64,000 nucleotides of DNA, taken from NCBI GenBank assembly GCA_964555355.1, contig CAZKRY010000009.1, forward strand, positions 124,001-188,000, written 5' to 3'. Numbering within the stretch: the first letter of the stretch is position 1; every line of letters begins with the position of its first letter. This DNA is from CAIKBL01 sp964555355 (lineage in GTDB: Bacteria > Pseudomonadota > Gammaproteobacteria > Ga0077536). The translations under genes and the position numbers were made by a program. The notes beneath the pieces were generated by a model. The model searched no databases and was not told where the DNA came from. It saw only the letters and a list, made by a program, of their open reading frames with translations. Of the stretch, positions 53,206-61,966 are shown piece after piece.

Positions 53206-54708
53206 CTAGGCGAGACGCGGCGCTTGCCGATGATGCGTCGCTTGTTCAAACGCATACGCGAGTTTAAACATCTGCGCTTCGGCATACGGACGCGCCACAA
53301 TCTCAAGTCCGACAGGGAGTCCCGCGGCCGTGAGACCGGCCGGCACACTGATCGCCGGTAACCAGGTTTGTGATGCAATCAACGTATTGGTCGGGAAGGT
53401 GAGGGTGGTCCATACGCGGGTGTTCAATTGATCGCGCGTGGGTGGGACCACTTGCACATCCGGGAAAATCAATGCATCCAACTTTTGTTGCGCCATCACA
53501 TTCAACACACAGCGCTGGAATTCTTCACGCGCGGCAAGGCGGCGATAGTAGAGCGGATCGTATTCCGGGCGCTCTGGACCGACCACACAGGCGTCGATTA
53601 GATCGAGCATCGGATGATAACGGCGGGTTTCGTAAATTTGGTTCAATGTGCGGAGTGGCGCTTCAGGGCGCGCCGCGAGGAAAGCGTTGACATCGCTCTT
53701 CGTGCAATTGACGTACATCGATGTCGCCATCACTTGTTGCGCGAGGTTCGGAATTTCAACCTCGACCACGACGCCACCTGCTTTTTTAATCGCAACGACC
53801 GCATCGTTGATCAGCCGGTTAACCGGCGCGGCGAACGGATTGGAATCCGCGCCGAGCGCGTTGGTCACGAGACCTAGCCGTGTCCGGCGTAGACCGTTGG
53901 CGTCGAGCGCCCCCGCGTATTTGGAAGGATTTCCGGCAATCTCGTAATGCACCGTAAGTGAGTCGGCCGGATCGTATCCCGTCATCGCTTCAAAGACGGC
54001 AACGGCGTCGCGCACGGTGCGTGCCATCGGTCCGACGGTGTCCTGCGGAAAGACCAGCATGGAGACCCCGTCACGACTGATAACGCCTGGGGTCGAGCGG
54101 ATGCCGACCAGATTGTTGCACGAGGCCGGTAAGCGAATGGAGCCTCCGCAATCCGAACCGAGCCCCACTGCGCCCAAATTAGCGGCAATCGACGCGCCCG
54201 TACCGGCCGACGAACCGCCGGGATCACGCGTCAGATCGTAGGGATTCTTGGTTTCGCCGCTCATCGATGAATACGCCCACCACGAAGTCGCGAAATCAGG
54301 CAGCGTCGTTTTGCCCAAAACGATGGCACCGGCCGCGCGTAGTTTGCGGATCACAGTCGCATCTTGTCGCGGTTGGTATTCCTTAAATCCGATGCTGCCG
54401 AAGGTCGTGGGCAGGTCTGCCGTTTCGATGTTGTCTTTGATGAGTAGCGGGATGCCGTGCAGCGGACCCTGCAGTTTGCCGGTTTTGGCGAGCGCTTGAT
54501 CGAGCGCGGCCGCCTGCGCCGTCGCGCGCTCATTGATGCAGACCACCGAATTCAAGCGCGGACCGGCGCGATCGAGCGATTTGATGCGCGCGAGATACTC
54601 CTGCACCAATTCACGTGCCGAGACCTTTCTGGCGCGCAGCGCGCGTTGAATGCCGCCGATGGTCGCTTCTTCGATTTCGAATGTGCGGGTTCCACGTTGA
54701 CGCGCCAT
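53206..54708 (-). CDS. Amidase-signature family hydrolase
   Basis: 500 residues with CAGGAGC before the ATG. Lys in LLIKDNIE (91), the cis-Ser in GGSSAGTGA (Ser 167) and nucleophile in SDCGGSIRLPAS (Ser 190) complete the Ser-cisSer-Lys triad. The pattern of PGGSSAGTGASIAANLGAVGLG is that of stand-alone amidases rather than GatA. It lies alone; the other amidase at 8196-9602 is only distantly similar. Substrate unknown. Confidence 0.85.
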   Translation of the reverse strand: MARQRGTRTFEIEEATIGGIQRALRARKVSARELVQEYLARIKSLDRAGPRLNSVVCINERATAQAAALDQALAKTGKLQGPLHGIPLLIKDNIETADLPTTFGSIGFKEYQPRQDATVIRKLRAAGAIVLGKTTLPDFATSWWAYSSMSGETKNPYDLTRDPGGSSAGTGASIAANLGAVGLGSDCGGSIRLPASCNNLVGIRSTPGVISRDGVSMLVFPQDTVGPMARTVRDAVAVFEAMTGYDPADSLTVHYEIAGNPSKYAGALDANGLRRTRLGLVTNALGADSNPFAAPVNRLINDAVVAIKKAGGVVVEVEIPNLAQQVMATSMYVNCTKSDVNAFLAARPEAPLRTLNQIYETRRYHPMLDLIDACVVGPERPEYDPLYYRRLAAREEFQRCVLNVMAQQKLDALIFPDVQVVPPTRDQLNTRVWTTLTFPTNTLIASQTWLPAISVPAGLTAAGLPVGLEIVARPYAEAQMFKLAYAFEQATHHRQAPRLA

Positions 54709-54802
54709 GGGATGCTCCTGGCAGTAGAATCGAGTTTAACGTGAAGCTAGCGATCGCGGCTAGCGCTTGTCAAATACCAAGTGAATTAATCAAGGAGCAG
54801 TC

Positions 54803-55675
54803 ATGAAACTCCCCGGCCCGCTGGTTTCGACCGAATGGCTTGCATCTCACCTGAATTCGCCCTGCTTAACCGTGTTTGACGCGACGGTGTTCTTGCACGT
54901 CAATCAACCGGGTCCCGGCTATACGCCGGAAAGCGGCCGTGCGAAGTGGCGGGAGCAACATATCCCGCGCGCGGGCTTTATCGATCTGCTCGAAGAATTC
55001 TCCGATCCGACCTCCGCCGTGCGCTTCACGATGCCGACGCCCGCGCGCTTCGCGGAACTTGCAGGCCGACACGGCATCGGCGACGACACAGCGGTGGTCG
55101 TGTACAGCGCGGGAAGTGTCATGTGGTCGACGCGGCTGTGGTGGATGTTGCGCTCGGTAGGGTTTGATAACGCGGCGATTCTCGATGGCGGCTGGGCCAA
55201 GTGGCAACGTGAAGGGCGTCCGACTACCAACGCCTTCACGGCGTATCCTCAGGCGACGCTAACGCCGCGGCCGCGACCTGCGTTATGGGCATCAAAGTCG
55301 GAAGTATTGGCAGCGATGCAGCAACCCGCGGTTTGTACGATTAATGCGCTGTCGCCAGAAGTCTATTCCGGCGCGAAGAACATGTACGGTCGCCCTGGTC
55401 ACATTCCAGGCAGCGTCAATGTGTTTTACAACACGATGCTGAACGAGGCGGACGGCACCTATCGCGCGCCTGCCGAGATTCGAGAACGTTTCGCCACGGC
55501 AGGCGCTTTCACGCGCGAGAAGATCATCGTCTATTGCGGCGGTGGAATTTCAGCAACGATGGATGCGTTGGGGCTGACACTTGCCGGGCATTCCAACGTG
55601 TCGGTGTATGACGGCTCGATGATGGAGTGGGTGGCGGATCCGGCGTTGCCGTTGTCGATGGGGGAGCAGCCGTAG
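54803..55675 (+). CDS. Two-domain rhodanese (thiosulfate/3-mercaptopyruvate sulfurtransferase)
   Basis: 290 residues with AAGGAGC before the ATG. Two rhodanese domains; the catalytic cysteine is in the second, in YCGGGIS (loop C-G-G-G-I-S). The N-domain carries EEHIPRAGFIDL-like sequence and DTAVVVYSAGSVMWSTRLWWMLRSVGFDNAAILDGGW. The loop differs from thiosulfate (CRKGVT) and 3-MP (CGSGVT) types, so substrate preference is not settled; 3-mercaptopyruvate is the closer guess. Confidence 0.85.
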   Translation: MKLPGPLVSTEWLASHLNSPCLTVFDATVFLHVNQPGPGYTPESGRAKWREQHIPRAGFIDLLEEFSDPTSAVRFTMPTPARFAELAGRHGIGDDTAVVVYSAGSVMWSTRLWWMLRSVGFDNAAILDGGWAKWQREGRPTTNAFTAYPQATLTPRPRPALWASKSEVLAAMQQPAVCTINALSPEVYSGAKNMYGRPGHIPGSVNVFYNTMLNEADGTYRAPAEIRERFATAGAFTREKIIVYCGGGISATMDALGLTLAGHSNVSVYDGSMMEWVADPALPLSMGEQP

Positions 55676-55699
55676 AGATTTTTTGCCAAGTGGAAATCT

Positions 55700-55815
55700 A
55701 CCCTCACCCCAGCCCTCTCCCGCGTCGCGGGAGAGGGTGACGAACACGGGCTTCTCTTGGCAAGCACACGGTATAACCCTCTCCCGCTAGCGGGAGGGTA
55801 GGGGTGCAGGTCTTC
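55700..55815. repeat. Family A repeat pair
   Basis: ACCCTCACCCCAGCCCTCTC / CCGCGTCGCGGGAGAGGG, then ACCCTCTCCCGCTAGCGGGA / GGGTAGGGGTGCAGGTCTTC, in the gap between the convergent rhodanese and response-regulator genes. Confidence 0.8.
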
Positions 55816-55818
55816 AAA

Positions 55819-56463
55819 TTAACCGACAAACGTCTCGTCGATCCCTTGACGTAATGCAAAGCGCACCAAATCGGCAGTGGTCGAGAGCGATAGCTTTTGT
55901 AACAAGCGCGTACGGTGCGTACTAACGGTTTTAACGCTCAAATTCAGCTCGTTTGCAATTTGCGTCGAGCCCTTGCCCATGACGATCATCTGGAATATCT
56001 GATATTCGCGATCAGAGAGATCTTCCAAGCTCGCTTCTTCGCGTTTGCGGTTGACGGCTTCTTTCAGCAAGGCGCCGACTTCCGGCGTGATATACGTACC
56101 GCCGGCGGAAAGCGCCCGCACCGCGTTGATGATTTCATCCGGATCCGCCCCTTTGTGCAGGTAGCCGGCGGCCCCGGCGCGCAGTGTGCGGACGGCGTAA
56201 TGCTCGGCCGGGAAGCGCGTATAGAGCAGCACCGGTAGGCGATCATGACTCGCGACGATATCGCGTAAGACTTCGATGCCGTGTTTGCCCGGCATCGAGA
56301 TGTCCAACATCGCAACGTCGAATTTACTTTTTGCGAGCAGGGTCAGCGCCTCCTCGCCATTCTTCGCGGAGGCGGCGATTTTAATGTCGTCGGTGTCGGC
56401 GAACACATGCTGCAGGCCAGCTTGAACCAACGGATGATCGTCGATGACGATGACTTGTATCAT
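55819..56463 (-). CDS. NarL/LuxR-family response regulator
   Basis: 214 residues from the ATG at 56463; AAGGAG for it lies in the last codons of the kinase gene, so translation is coupled. Receiver: VIDDHPLVQAGL, phosphoacceptor in AMLDISMPG (Asp 54), KGADPDE region. The DNA-binding domain is GerE-type: LEDLSDREYQIFQMIVMGKGSTQIANELNLSVKTVSTHRTRLLQKL. The tandem kinase/regulator order and overlap make them cognate partners. Target promoters are unknown. Confidence 0.9.
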   Translation of the reverse strand: MIQVIVIDDHPLVQAGLQHVFADTDDIKIAASAKNGEEALTLLAKSKFDVAMLDISMPGKHGIEVLRDIVASHDRLPVLLYTRFPAEHYAVRTLRAGAAGYLHKGADPDEIINAVRALSAGGTYITPEVGALLKEAVNRKREEASLEDLSDREYQIFQMIVMGKGSTQIANELNLSVKTVSTHRTRLLQKLSLSTTADLVRFALRQGIDETFVG

Positions 56464-56468
56464 GGTGT

Positions 56469-58358
56469 TCACTCCTTCGCGGAAAAATTAATGGGTAAGG
56501 TAATGGCGACCCGCGTGCCCTTGGGCGAATGGGGGCCGAGCTGCAATTTGCCGCCAAGTTGAGTCACGCGTGCTTGCAGACCGCGAATGCCAAAGACATC
56601 GGCGGCCGCGAGTGCATCCGGCGCGATGCCCCGCCCGTCGTCGGTAATCGTCAGCGACACTTGCTCGGCCGTTGTGTTAAACGCGATGCGCACGGTTTTC
56701 GCCGCCGCGTGCTTAGCAATATTAGTAAGACTCTCTTGCAAACAACGAAACAGCGTAAGCGTTTGCTGTTCGTCGACCGGCGCGTTGTCGGCCGGCAAGC
56801 GCCGAAAGCAACGTAATCCGGTACGCTTCTGAAACTCATCGATATACCACGCCATCGTCGCCGCGAGGCCTAAGTGATTGAGCATTGCCGGGTGTAACCC
56901 GTTGACGATGTCGTCCAGCGACTTCCCGGCGTTCGCAATCATTTCCTTGGTGCTCGCGACCAACTCGCGGGTTTCGTCCGGTGCCTTCCGTAACTGATTT
57001 CCGAGACGGTATAGGCTGATATTGGCGGCCGTAAAGACGGCGCCGAATTCATCGTGGATCTCGCGCGCGATGCGTCGTCGCTCGTCTTCCTGCACATGTT
57101 GCAAGTGATGCGTAAGATCGCGCAACTCATCGCGCGACTTGGCGAGGGCTTCTTCGATTAGCTTTCGCTCGGTGATATCACGACATACCCCGGTCATGAC
57201 TAGCACATTGTCGATCCCACGGTGCATTTCGCCGAGCGAATGCACGATTCGACTGCTGCCATCGCGCAAGACGACGCGAAAAATTTCATCGTAGGGCACT
57301 TCGTTTTTAAGCGTAGCGTCGATGGCATCGCCGACTTTGCGGCGATCATCAGGATGAATCAATTGCAAAAACGCCGCGCCGGATCCCGGTAATTCTTCGC
57401 TGTGTGAATAACCGAAAATGCGCAATGCCTCTTGTGACCACAGTACGCGGCCAGTGCTAGGTGTCCACGCCCAACTCCCGACTCCCGCAATCCGCTCGGC
57501 GTGGGTGAAATTAGTCTGTGAGCGGCGCAACGCGAGTTCGGTCGCTTTGCGTTCGGTGACATCGAAGTTGGTGCCAGTCATGACTAACGGGCTGCCATCG
57601 GCATCGTGTTTGGTGACGACGCCTTCCACATGCAAATACCGTTCTTCGCCATTTGGGCGCACGATGCGGAAGTCGTCTTTAAATTCCGTACCGTGTCGCA
57701 CCGCTCCCGATAGTGCCAGTCGAAAACGCTCGGAATCCTCCGGATGAAAAAAATGCGCGATGCGCGGATAGGTTGGCTGAAAGACGGTTGAGTCGAGGCC
57801 AAAGATCCGATAACACTCGTCGGACCAAACCACCTCATTGGTCTTGAGGTTCCACTCCCAGCTCCCAAGATGCGCGATGGCTTGTGCATTCGCTAAGCGT
57901 TCCTCGCTTAAACGCAAGGCGTCTTCAAGTTCCTTTCGCGCGGTAATGTCGCGCCCGATCCCAACCACTCCAATGATTGTTCCATCGGTGCCTCGCACCG
58001 GTGCTTTTGATGTATGCAGGTGGCGACGGTGCGCGCCACGACCAACTTCCGTGTGATAACTCGAGGCCTCGCCGGTCCCCATGATTTGCCGATCGATCCC
58101 TGCGAAAAATCGCGCGGTGTCGGCTGGCAATAGATCAGCGTCCGTTTTGCCGATGATCTCCGCTTCCGGACGCCCAAAATACGCCGCGACCGGCGCGTTG
58201 ATCATCAAGTAACGCCCGGCGGTATCCTTGACGAACACGCCGTCGGACGCGTTCTCGAAAACGCGGGAGAGCAGCTGATAACTTTCTTTGAGCAAAGTGA
58301 GGTTTGAGTCGGTGGGTGGCGCCGACGCCGTCGAGCGTGAGGAACGGGCTTTGCTCAT
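56469..58358 (-). CDS. Soluble multi-PAS sensor histidine kinase
   Basis: 629 residues with no membrane segments. Three PAS domains (about 25-145, 155-272, 280-398), the last two with PAC motifs ending in R/ITERK-type coils, then a HisKA_3 helix with the phosphoacceptor in RRRIAREIHDEFGA (His 435) and a HATPase_c domain (LTNIAKHAAAK N-box; TDDGRGI; FGIRGLQARVTQLGG). This is a NarX/UhpB-type kinase sensing an intracellular signal, possibly oxygen, redox or a flavin/haem ligand; none is visible. It is read just before the cognate regulator. Confidence 0.9.
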   Translation of the reverse strand: MSKARSSRSTASAPPTDSNLTLLKESYQLLSRVFENASDGVFVKDTAGRYLMINAPVAAYFGRPEAEIIGKTDADLLPADTARFFAGIDRQIMGTGEASSYHTEVGRGAHRRHLHTSKAPVRGTDGTIIGVVGIGRDITARKELEDALRLSEERLANAQAIAHLGSWEWNLKTNEVVWSDECYRIFGLDSTVFQPTYPRIAHFFHPEDSERFRLALSGAVRHGTEFKDDFRIVRPNGEERYLHVEGVVTKHDADGSPLVMTGTNFDVTERKATELALRRSQTNFTHAERIAGVGSWAWTPSTGRVLWSQEALRIFGYSHSEELPGSGAAFLQLIHPDDRRKVGDAIDATLKNEVPYDEIFRVVLRDGSSRIVHSLGEMHRGIDNVLVMTGVCRDITERKLIEEALAKSRDELRDLTHHLQHVQEDERRRIAREIHDEFGAVFTAANISLYRLGNQLRKAPDETRELVASTKEMIANAGKSLDDIVNGLHPAMLNHLGLAATMAWYIDEFQKRTGLRCFRRLPADNAPVDEQQTLTLFRCLQESLTNIAKHAAAKTVRIAFNTTAEQVSLTITDDGRGIAPDALAAADVFGIRGLQARVTQLGGKLQLGPHSPKGTRVAITLPINFSAKE

Positions 58359-58588
58359 ATGGGGAAGCTCAGACAGTGTTCACGAGTTGAAGCGCGTACA
58401 TCGGCAGGTGCGCGGAACCATAGACGATGCGCCTCCGGCCGGCTATCGGAAGAATCTTAGCGCAAAAAGACGATCAATCAGTGACGCTGAGCAACCCAAT
58501 AAGGAGAGATTCGACCATACAGATCGGTAGATAAGCGGGTTCGGGTGCGCACGTGAGATCGAGCGCGCCCCCAAACGTTGCAGTGCGA

Positions 58589-59482
58589 CTAGGCGACGAG
58601 CAGGTAGATGGTCTCGACGAACTGCCGGTCGACTTCATCCATCAGTTCATCATTTGGGCAATCTACTACCACCCCGTAACTTGCGAGCAGCGATGCGTCA
58701 AAGGCGTCGGTGGGATTCACCGTCTCGGAGAAGCTACCGGTGCCTGAGTAGTTCGCCACTGTGTCGGCCACCTTCAGAATCGCTGCTTCAACTCCGGCAT
58801 GGGTGGCCTTGGCCGGTAGATGATGCCATCGAATGGCATCGACCAATGTCTGCGGCAGCTGCCAGTTTTCGAGCATGAGTGCCGCCAAGTATGCGTGGTC
58901 AAAGCCGAACCGGTCGTTTTCCAATCGAAAGAGTTCGTCTTCGCTGCCATTCGCATCGCGGATGATGTCATTGGCCAATTCCGGAAAGCGCTGGTTGATG
59001 AGCAACGTGCCGATATCGTGCATGACGCCCGCCACGAACAGCCGTTCCGGATGCAGCACCCGCGCACGTTTGGCAAGGGACTGCGCAACTAGTCCGGTAT
59101 AGACCCCGTGTCGCCAAAAGGAATTCATGTTAGTGAGCGCGCTCGACATTTTGGAGAACGTCTCCACCGCCGCGATTGCGCAGACCATCTTTTGCATCTC
59201 GCGCATGCCAAGCAACATGACCGCGCGCGACACCGTATCGACTTTCTGCGACAAACCGTAGAAAGCGCTGTTGGCGAGCCGCATGACTTTGGTGGTCAAG
59301 CTTGGATCGCGGATGACCACGCCTGCGATGTCTTCGATTTGGGTCCGGTCATCGCTTAAGAGTTCATTGACCTTGAGGCAGACATCAGGCGGCGACATCA
59401 GTGCAGATGTGTCTTCGATCATGCTCCGCGCGATGCGCTCACTAGGGGTTGGTTCAACACGGGCTTCGGCTGACATACTCAC
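58589..59482 (-). CDS. HDOD-domain protein
   Basis: 297 residues (GTG at 59482, ATG two codons on). Pattern of HDOD: PPDVCLKVNELLSDDRTQIEDIAGVVIRDPSLTTKVMRLANSAFYG, LFVAGVMHDIGTLLINQRFPELA, WHHLPAKATHAGVE. HDOD proteins resemble HD hydrolases but often lack the full metal set and act in signalling. Lies upstream of the two-component genes in the same direction, with 230 bases between, in which nothing is evident. Confidence 0.85.
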   Translation of the reverse strand: MSMSAEARVEPTPSERIARSMIEDTSALMSPPDVCLKVNELLSDDRTQIEDIAGVVIRDPSLTTKVMRLANSAFYGLSQKVDTVSRAVMLLGMREMQKMVCAIAAVETFSKMSSALTNMNSFWRHGVYTGLVAQSLAKRARVLHPERLFVAGVMHDIGTLLINQRFPELANDIIRDANGSEDELFRLENDRFGFDHAYLAALMLENWQLPQTLVDAIRWHHLPAKATHAGVEAAILKVADTVANYSGTGSFSETVNPTDAFDASLLASYGVVVDCPNDELMDEVDRQFVETIYLLVA

Positions 59483-59670
59483 GGGGTGATCCTACCGACA
59501 AGGGGTATTGCCTATGTCGGCCGTGGTGGGCTCGCGCTTGAGTACAGGGCGAACCCGCCCAGCCTGGACGGGAGGTTTCTTTGATTGTGACTCGCGGCGC
59601 TAATCGCCTTGCCCGACGCGACTGGCTACCATAGCCTCTACCGTCCATCCTTTTAGCGGAGAGAAGACCC

Positions 59671-60090
59671 ATGACCGCAGCCAGCAACCCCCCGGACATT
59701 CTGTGTGCCACCGATAAGATGCAGTGGATCTCATTCACCGACGGCATCTCCTACAAAATCTTACGCGTGAGCGCCGAGACCGGCACTTGGACCGTACTTT
59801 TTAAATGTGAACAAGGCGCTTCGTTCGCGCCGCACTTTCACCATGGGGCCGGCGAGTATCTGATGCTGAAAGGCACGATGGACTACCGCGCCGGTGTCGC
59901 TAAGGCAGGTGACTATGGCTATGAACCGCTCGGGGTGTATCACGAGCGCACCGTGTTCCCGGAAGACTCTGTGTTGTGGTTTTCCAATCACGGCCCGATT
60001 GCCTTCGTGAATCCGGATAAGAGCATTGCGATGATGCTCGATTGGAAGTTCTTTGCGGATAAACAGGCGGAACTTGCCAAAGCGGCATAA
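59671..60090 (+). CDS. Cupin, 2,4'-dihydroxyacetophenone-dioxygenase-like
   Basis: 139 residues with GGAGAGAAG before the ATG. A cupin is indicated by FAPHFHHGAGEYLMLKGTMDYRAG and the second motif GYEPLGVYHERTVFPEDSVLWF, giving H-x-H...E and H ligands for a metal. The closest group I know is the acetylacetone/2,4'-dihydroxyacetophenone dioxygenase-like cupins, which cleave C-C bonds next to carbonyls with O2. It is followed 26 bases on by an orphan hydantoinase B subunit. Confidence 0.75.
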   Translation: MTAASNPPDILCATDKMQWISFTDGISYKILRVSAETGTWTVLFKCEQGASFAPHFHHGAGEYLMLKGTMDYRAGVAKAGDYGYEPLGVYHERTVFPEDSVLWFSNHGPIAFVNPDKSIAMMLDWKFFADKQAELAKAA

Positions 60091-60116
60091 TGCCCGCGCA
60101 GATAGGAGGCTAGCCA

Positions 60117-61913
60117 ATGCGCCAGGACTCCGAGAATGCACTGACGGATTTCGATCCGTTACTGATGGCGGTGCTCGCCAATCGCGTCGATGCAATCGTG
60201 CGCGAGATGACGAACACCTTGTTGAAAACCGCGCGCTCTGCGGTGCTTGCGGTGGTGCGTGATTTCTCGTGTTCGATTGTCACCGGCGATAACCGTCTTC
60301 TCTGCGCGGCCGAAGGCGCACCGGTGCATATCTTCGGTTCAAGCCTACAAACGGCCGCGATGTGCGAGCTGCATCCGGATTTATCGTCCGGTGACGCCTT
60401 TCTGCACAACGACCCGTATATCGGCAATTCTCATCCGGCCGATCACATGTACATGGTGCCGGTGATCGTTGACGGCAAACATCTATTCACCGCCTGCGCC
60501 AAGGCGCACCAAGCCGATTGCGGCAACAGTATTCCCAGCACGTATCACGCCTACGCCAAAGACATCTACGCCGAAGGCGCCTTGATCTTTCCGTGCGTGC
60601 GCGTGCAGCGCAATTACCAAGACGTGGACGACATCATCCGCATGTGCCGGCGGCGTATTCGCGTGCCGGAGCAATGGTATGGCGATTATTTGGCCTCGAT
60701 CGGTTCGGCGCGGATTGGCGAACGCCGGTTGACCGAACTCGCCGCGCGCTATGGGGTGGATACATTGCAACGGTTTATCGATGCCTGGTTTGCGTATTCC
60801 GAGCGCCGCACGATTGAGGCGATCCGCAAATTGCCCAGTGGCCGCATGAGCAGCGTGAGTGTGTATGACCCGCTACCGCCAGTGTTGCCTGACGGGCTGC
60901 CGATCCGCGTGGATGTCAGTATCGATGCGGACGCCGGACAGATTGAAGTCGACCTAACGCATAACTCGGATAACCTCGACTTTGGCTTGAACGAATCGGT
61001 GGCCTGCGCGACCTCTAACGCGATGTGCGGCGTGTTCAATTGCATCGATCCCTCGGTACCGCATAACGCCGGCAGCTTCAAACGCATCACGGTCAAATTG
61101 CGCCAAGGCTGTGTCACTGGGATCCCGGAGTTTCCGCATAGTTGTTCGATGGCCACCACCAACATCGGCGATCGCATCGTGAACGCCGTGCAAACGGCTT
61201 TCGCGCAGTTGGGCGATGGCTTCGGTAATGCTGAGGGTGCGATGGGCATGGGCGCGGGCGCCGCGGTGATCTCGGGTTACGACTGGCGTCGGCAAGGCCC
61301 CTACATCAATCAAGAGTGGATGATTGCAAACGGCGGTCCTGGCACGCCCACCAACGACGGCTGGCTCAATTTTGGCTTGCCGGTGGCGTGCGGGGTCATC
61401 TACCGCGGTAGTGTGGAAGTCGATGAATCCAAGTTCCCGATGCTGTATCAAAGTCTTCGCGTGCACACGGCGGGTGCCGGCGCCGGCAAGTTTCGCGGCG
61501 CCCCGGGCGTCGAAGTAATTTATGGCCCGCGCCGCGATCCGATGACGATTGTCGTGTCCTGCGATGGCCAGCAAAACGCCCCGCGAGGTGTGCTCGGCGG
61601 ACACGACGGGCCGGCTGCCGCGACTTACCGTATCCGCAAAGACGGCACGGAAGAAAAATTACCCGGAGTCGCCGAAGTGCACCTCAACGCTGGCGAGTGG
61701 ATCAAAGGCGTAGACGCCGGTGGAGGCGGTTATGGCGATCCGGCAAAGCGTGATCCGGCGCGAGTCTTACGAGATGTATTGGAGGGCTGGGAAACCGTGG
61801 CGCGTGCCCGCGAGGTGTATCGCGTCCAGCTTACTGGCACCGCCGCGGGCGGCGATTTGGCAATTGAGGAGGCCGGCACGCGGCAATTACGTGGAAACTT
61901 AAAACCCGGCTAG
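60117..61913 (+). CDS. hyuB: Hydantoinase/oxoprolinase subunit B, orphan
   Basis: 598 residues with AGGAGG before the ATG. Family pattern: LMAVLANRVDAIVREMTNTLLKTARSAVLAVVRDFSCSIVTGDNRLLCAAEGAPVH, DAFLHNDPYIGNSHPADHMYMVPVI, and GGYGDPAKRDP near the end. No subunit A lies next to it; the other hyuA is about 20 kb away with its own B subunit. It may form a mixed complex, use that HyuA, or have its partner outside this window. Preceded by the cupin gene. Confidence 0.85.
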   Translation: MRQDSENALTDFDPLLMAVLANRVDAIVREMTNTLLKTARSAVLAVVRDFSCSIVTGDNRLLCAAEGAPVHIFGSSLQTAAMCELHPDLSSGDAFLHNDPYIGNSHPADHMYMVPVIVDGKHLFTACAKAHQADCGNSIPSTYHAYAKDIYAEGALIFPCVRVQRNYQDVDDIIRMCRRRIRVPEQWYGDYLASIGSARIGERRLTELAARYGVDTLQRFIDAWFAYSERRTIEAIRKLPSGRMSSVSVYDPLPPVLPDGLPIRVDVSIDADAGQIEVDLTHNSDNLDFGLNESVACATSNAMCGVFNCIDPSVPHNAGSFKRITVKLRQGCVTGIPEFPHSCSMATTNIGDRIVNAVQTAFAQLGDGFGNAEGAMGMGAGAAVISGYDWRRQGPYINQEWMIANGGPGTPTNDGWLNFGLPVACGVIYRGSVEVDESKFPMLYQSLRVHTAGAGAGKFRGAPGVEVIYGPRRDPMTIVVSCDGQQNAPRGVLGGHDGPAAATYRIRKDGTEEKLPGVAEVHLNAGEWIKGVDAGGGGYGDPAKRDPARVLRDVLEGWETVARAREVYRVQLTGTAAGGDLAIEEAGTRQLRGNLKPG

Positions 61914-61933
61914 GTCACTTTCAGCTTATATTT

Positions 61934-61963
61934 GCAATTCTGCCGGTAGACCGGCAGAATTGC
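61934..61963. promoter_or_regulatory. Perfect 13-base palindrome 4 bases before the ATPase start
   Basis: GCAATTCTGCCGG, loop TAGA, CCGGCAGAATTGC: two exact 13-base arms. It begins 21 bases after the orphan hyuB stop and ends 3 bases before the GTG of the DUF4143 ATPase, so it covers its ribosome site. No U-tract follows, which argues against a plain terminator. It could be an operator or an RNA hairpin that limits translation. Confidence 0.6.
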
Positions 61964-61966
61964 TAT

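Noticed and set aside
61934..61963. Rho-independent terminator after the orphan hyuB
   Set aside because: The stem is strong but no run of T follows; its position over the next gene's start favours a regulatory role, though partial termination is not excluded.
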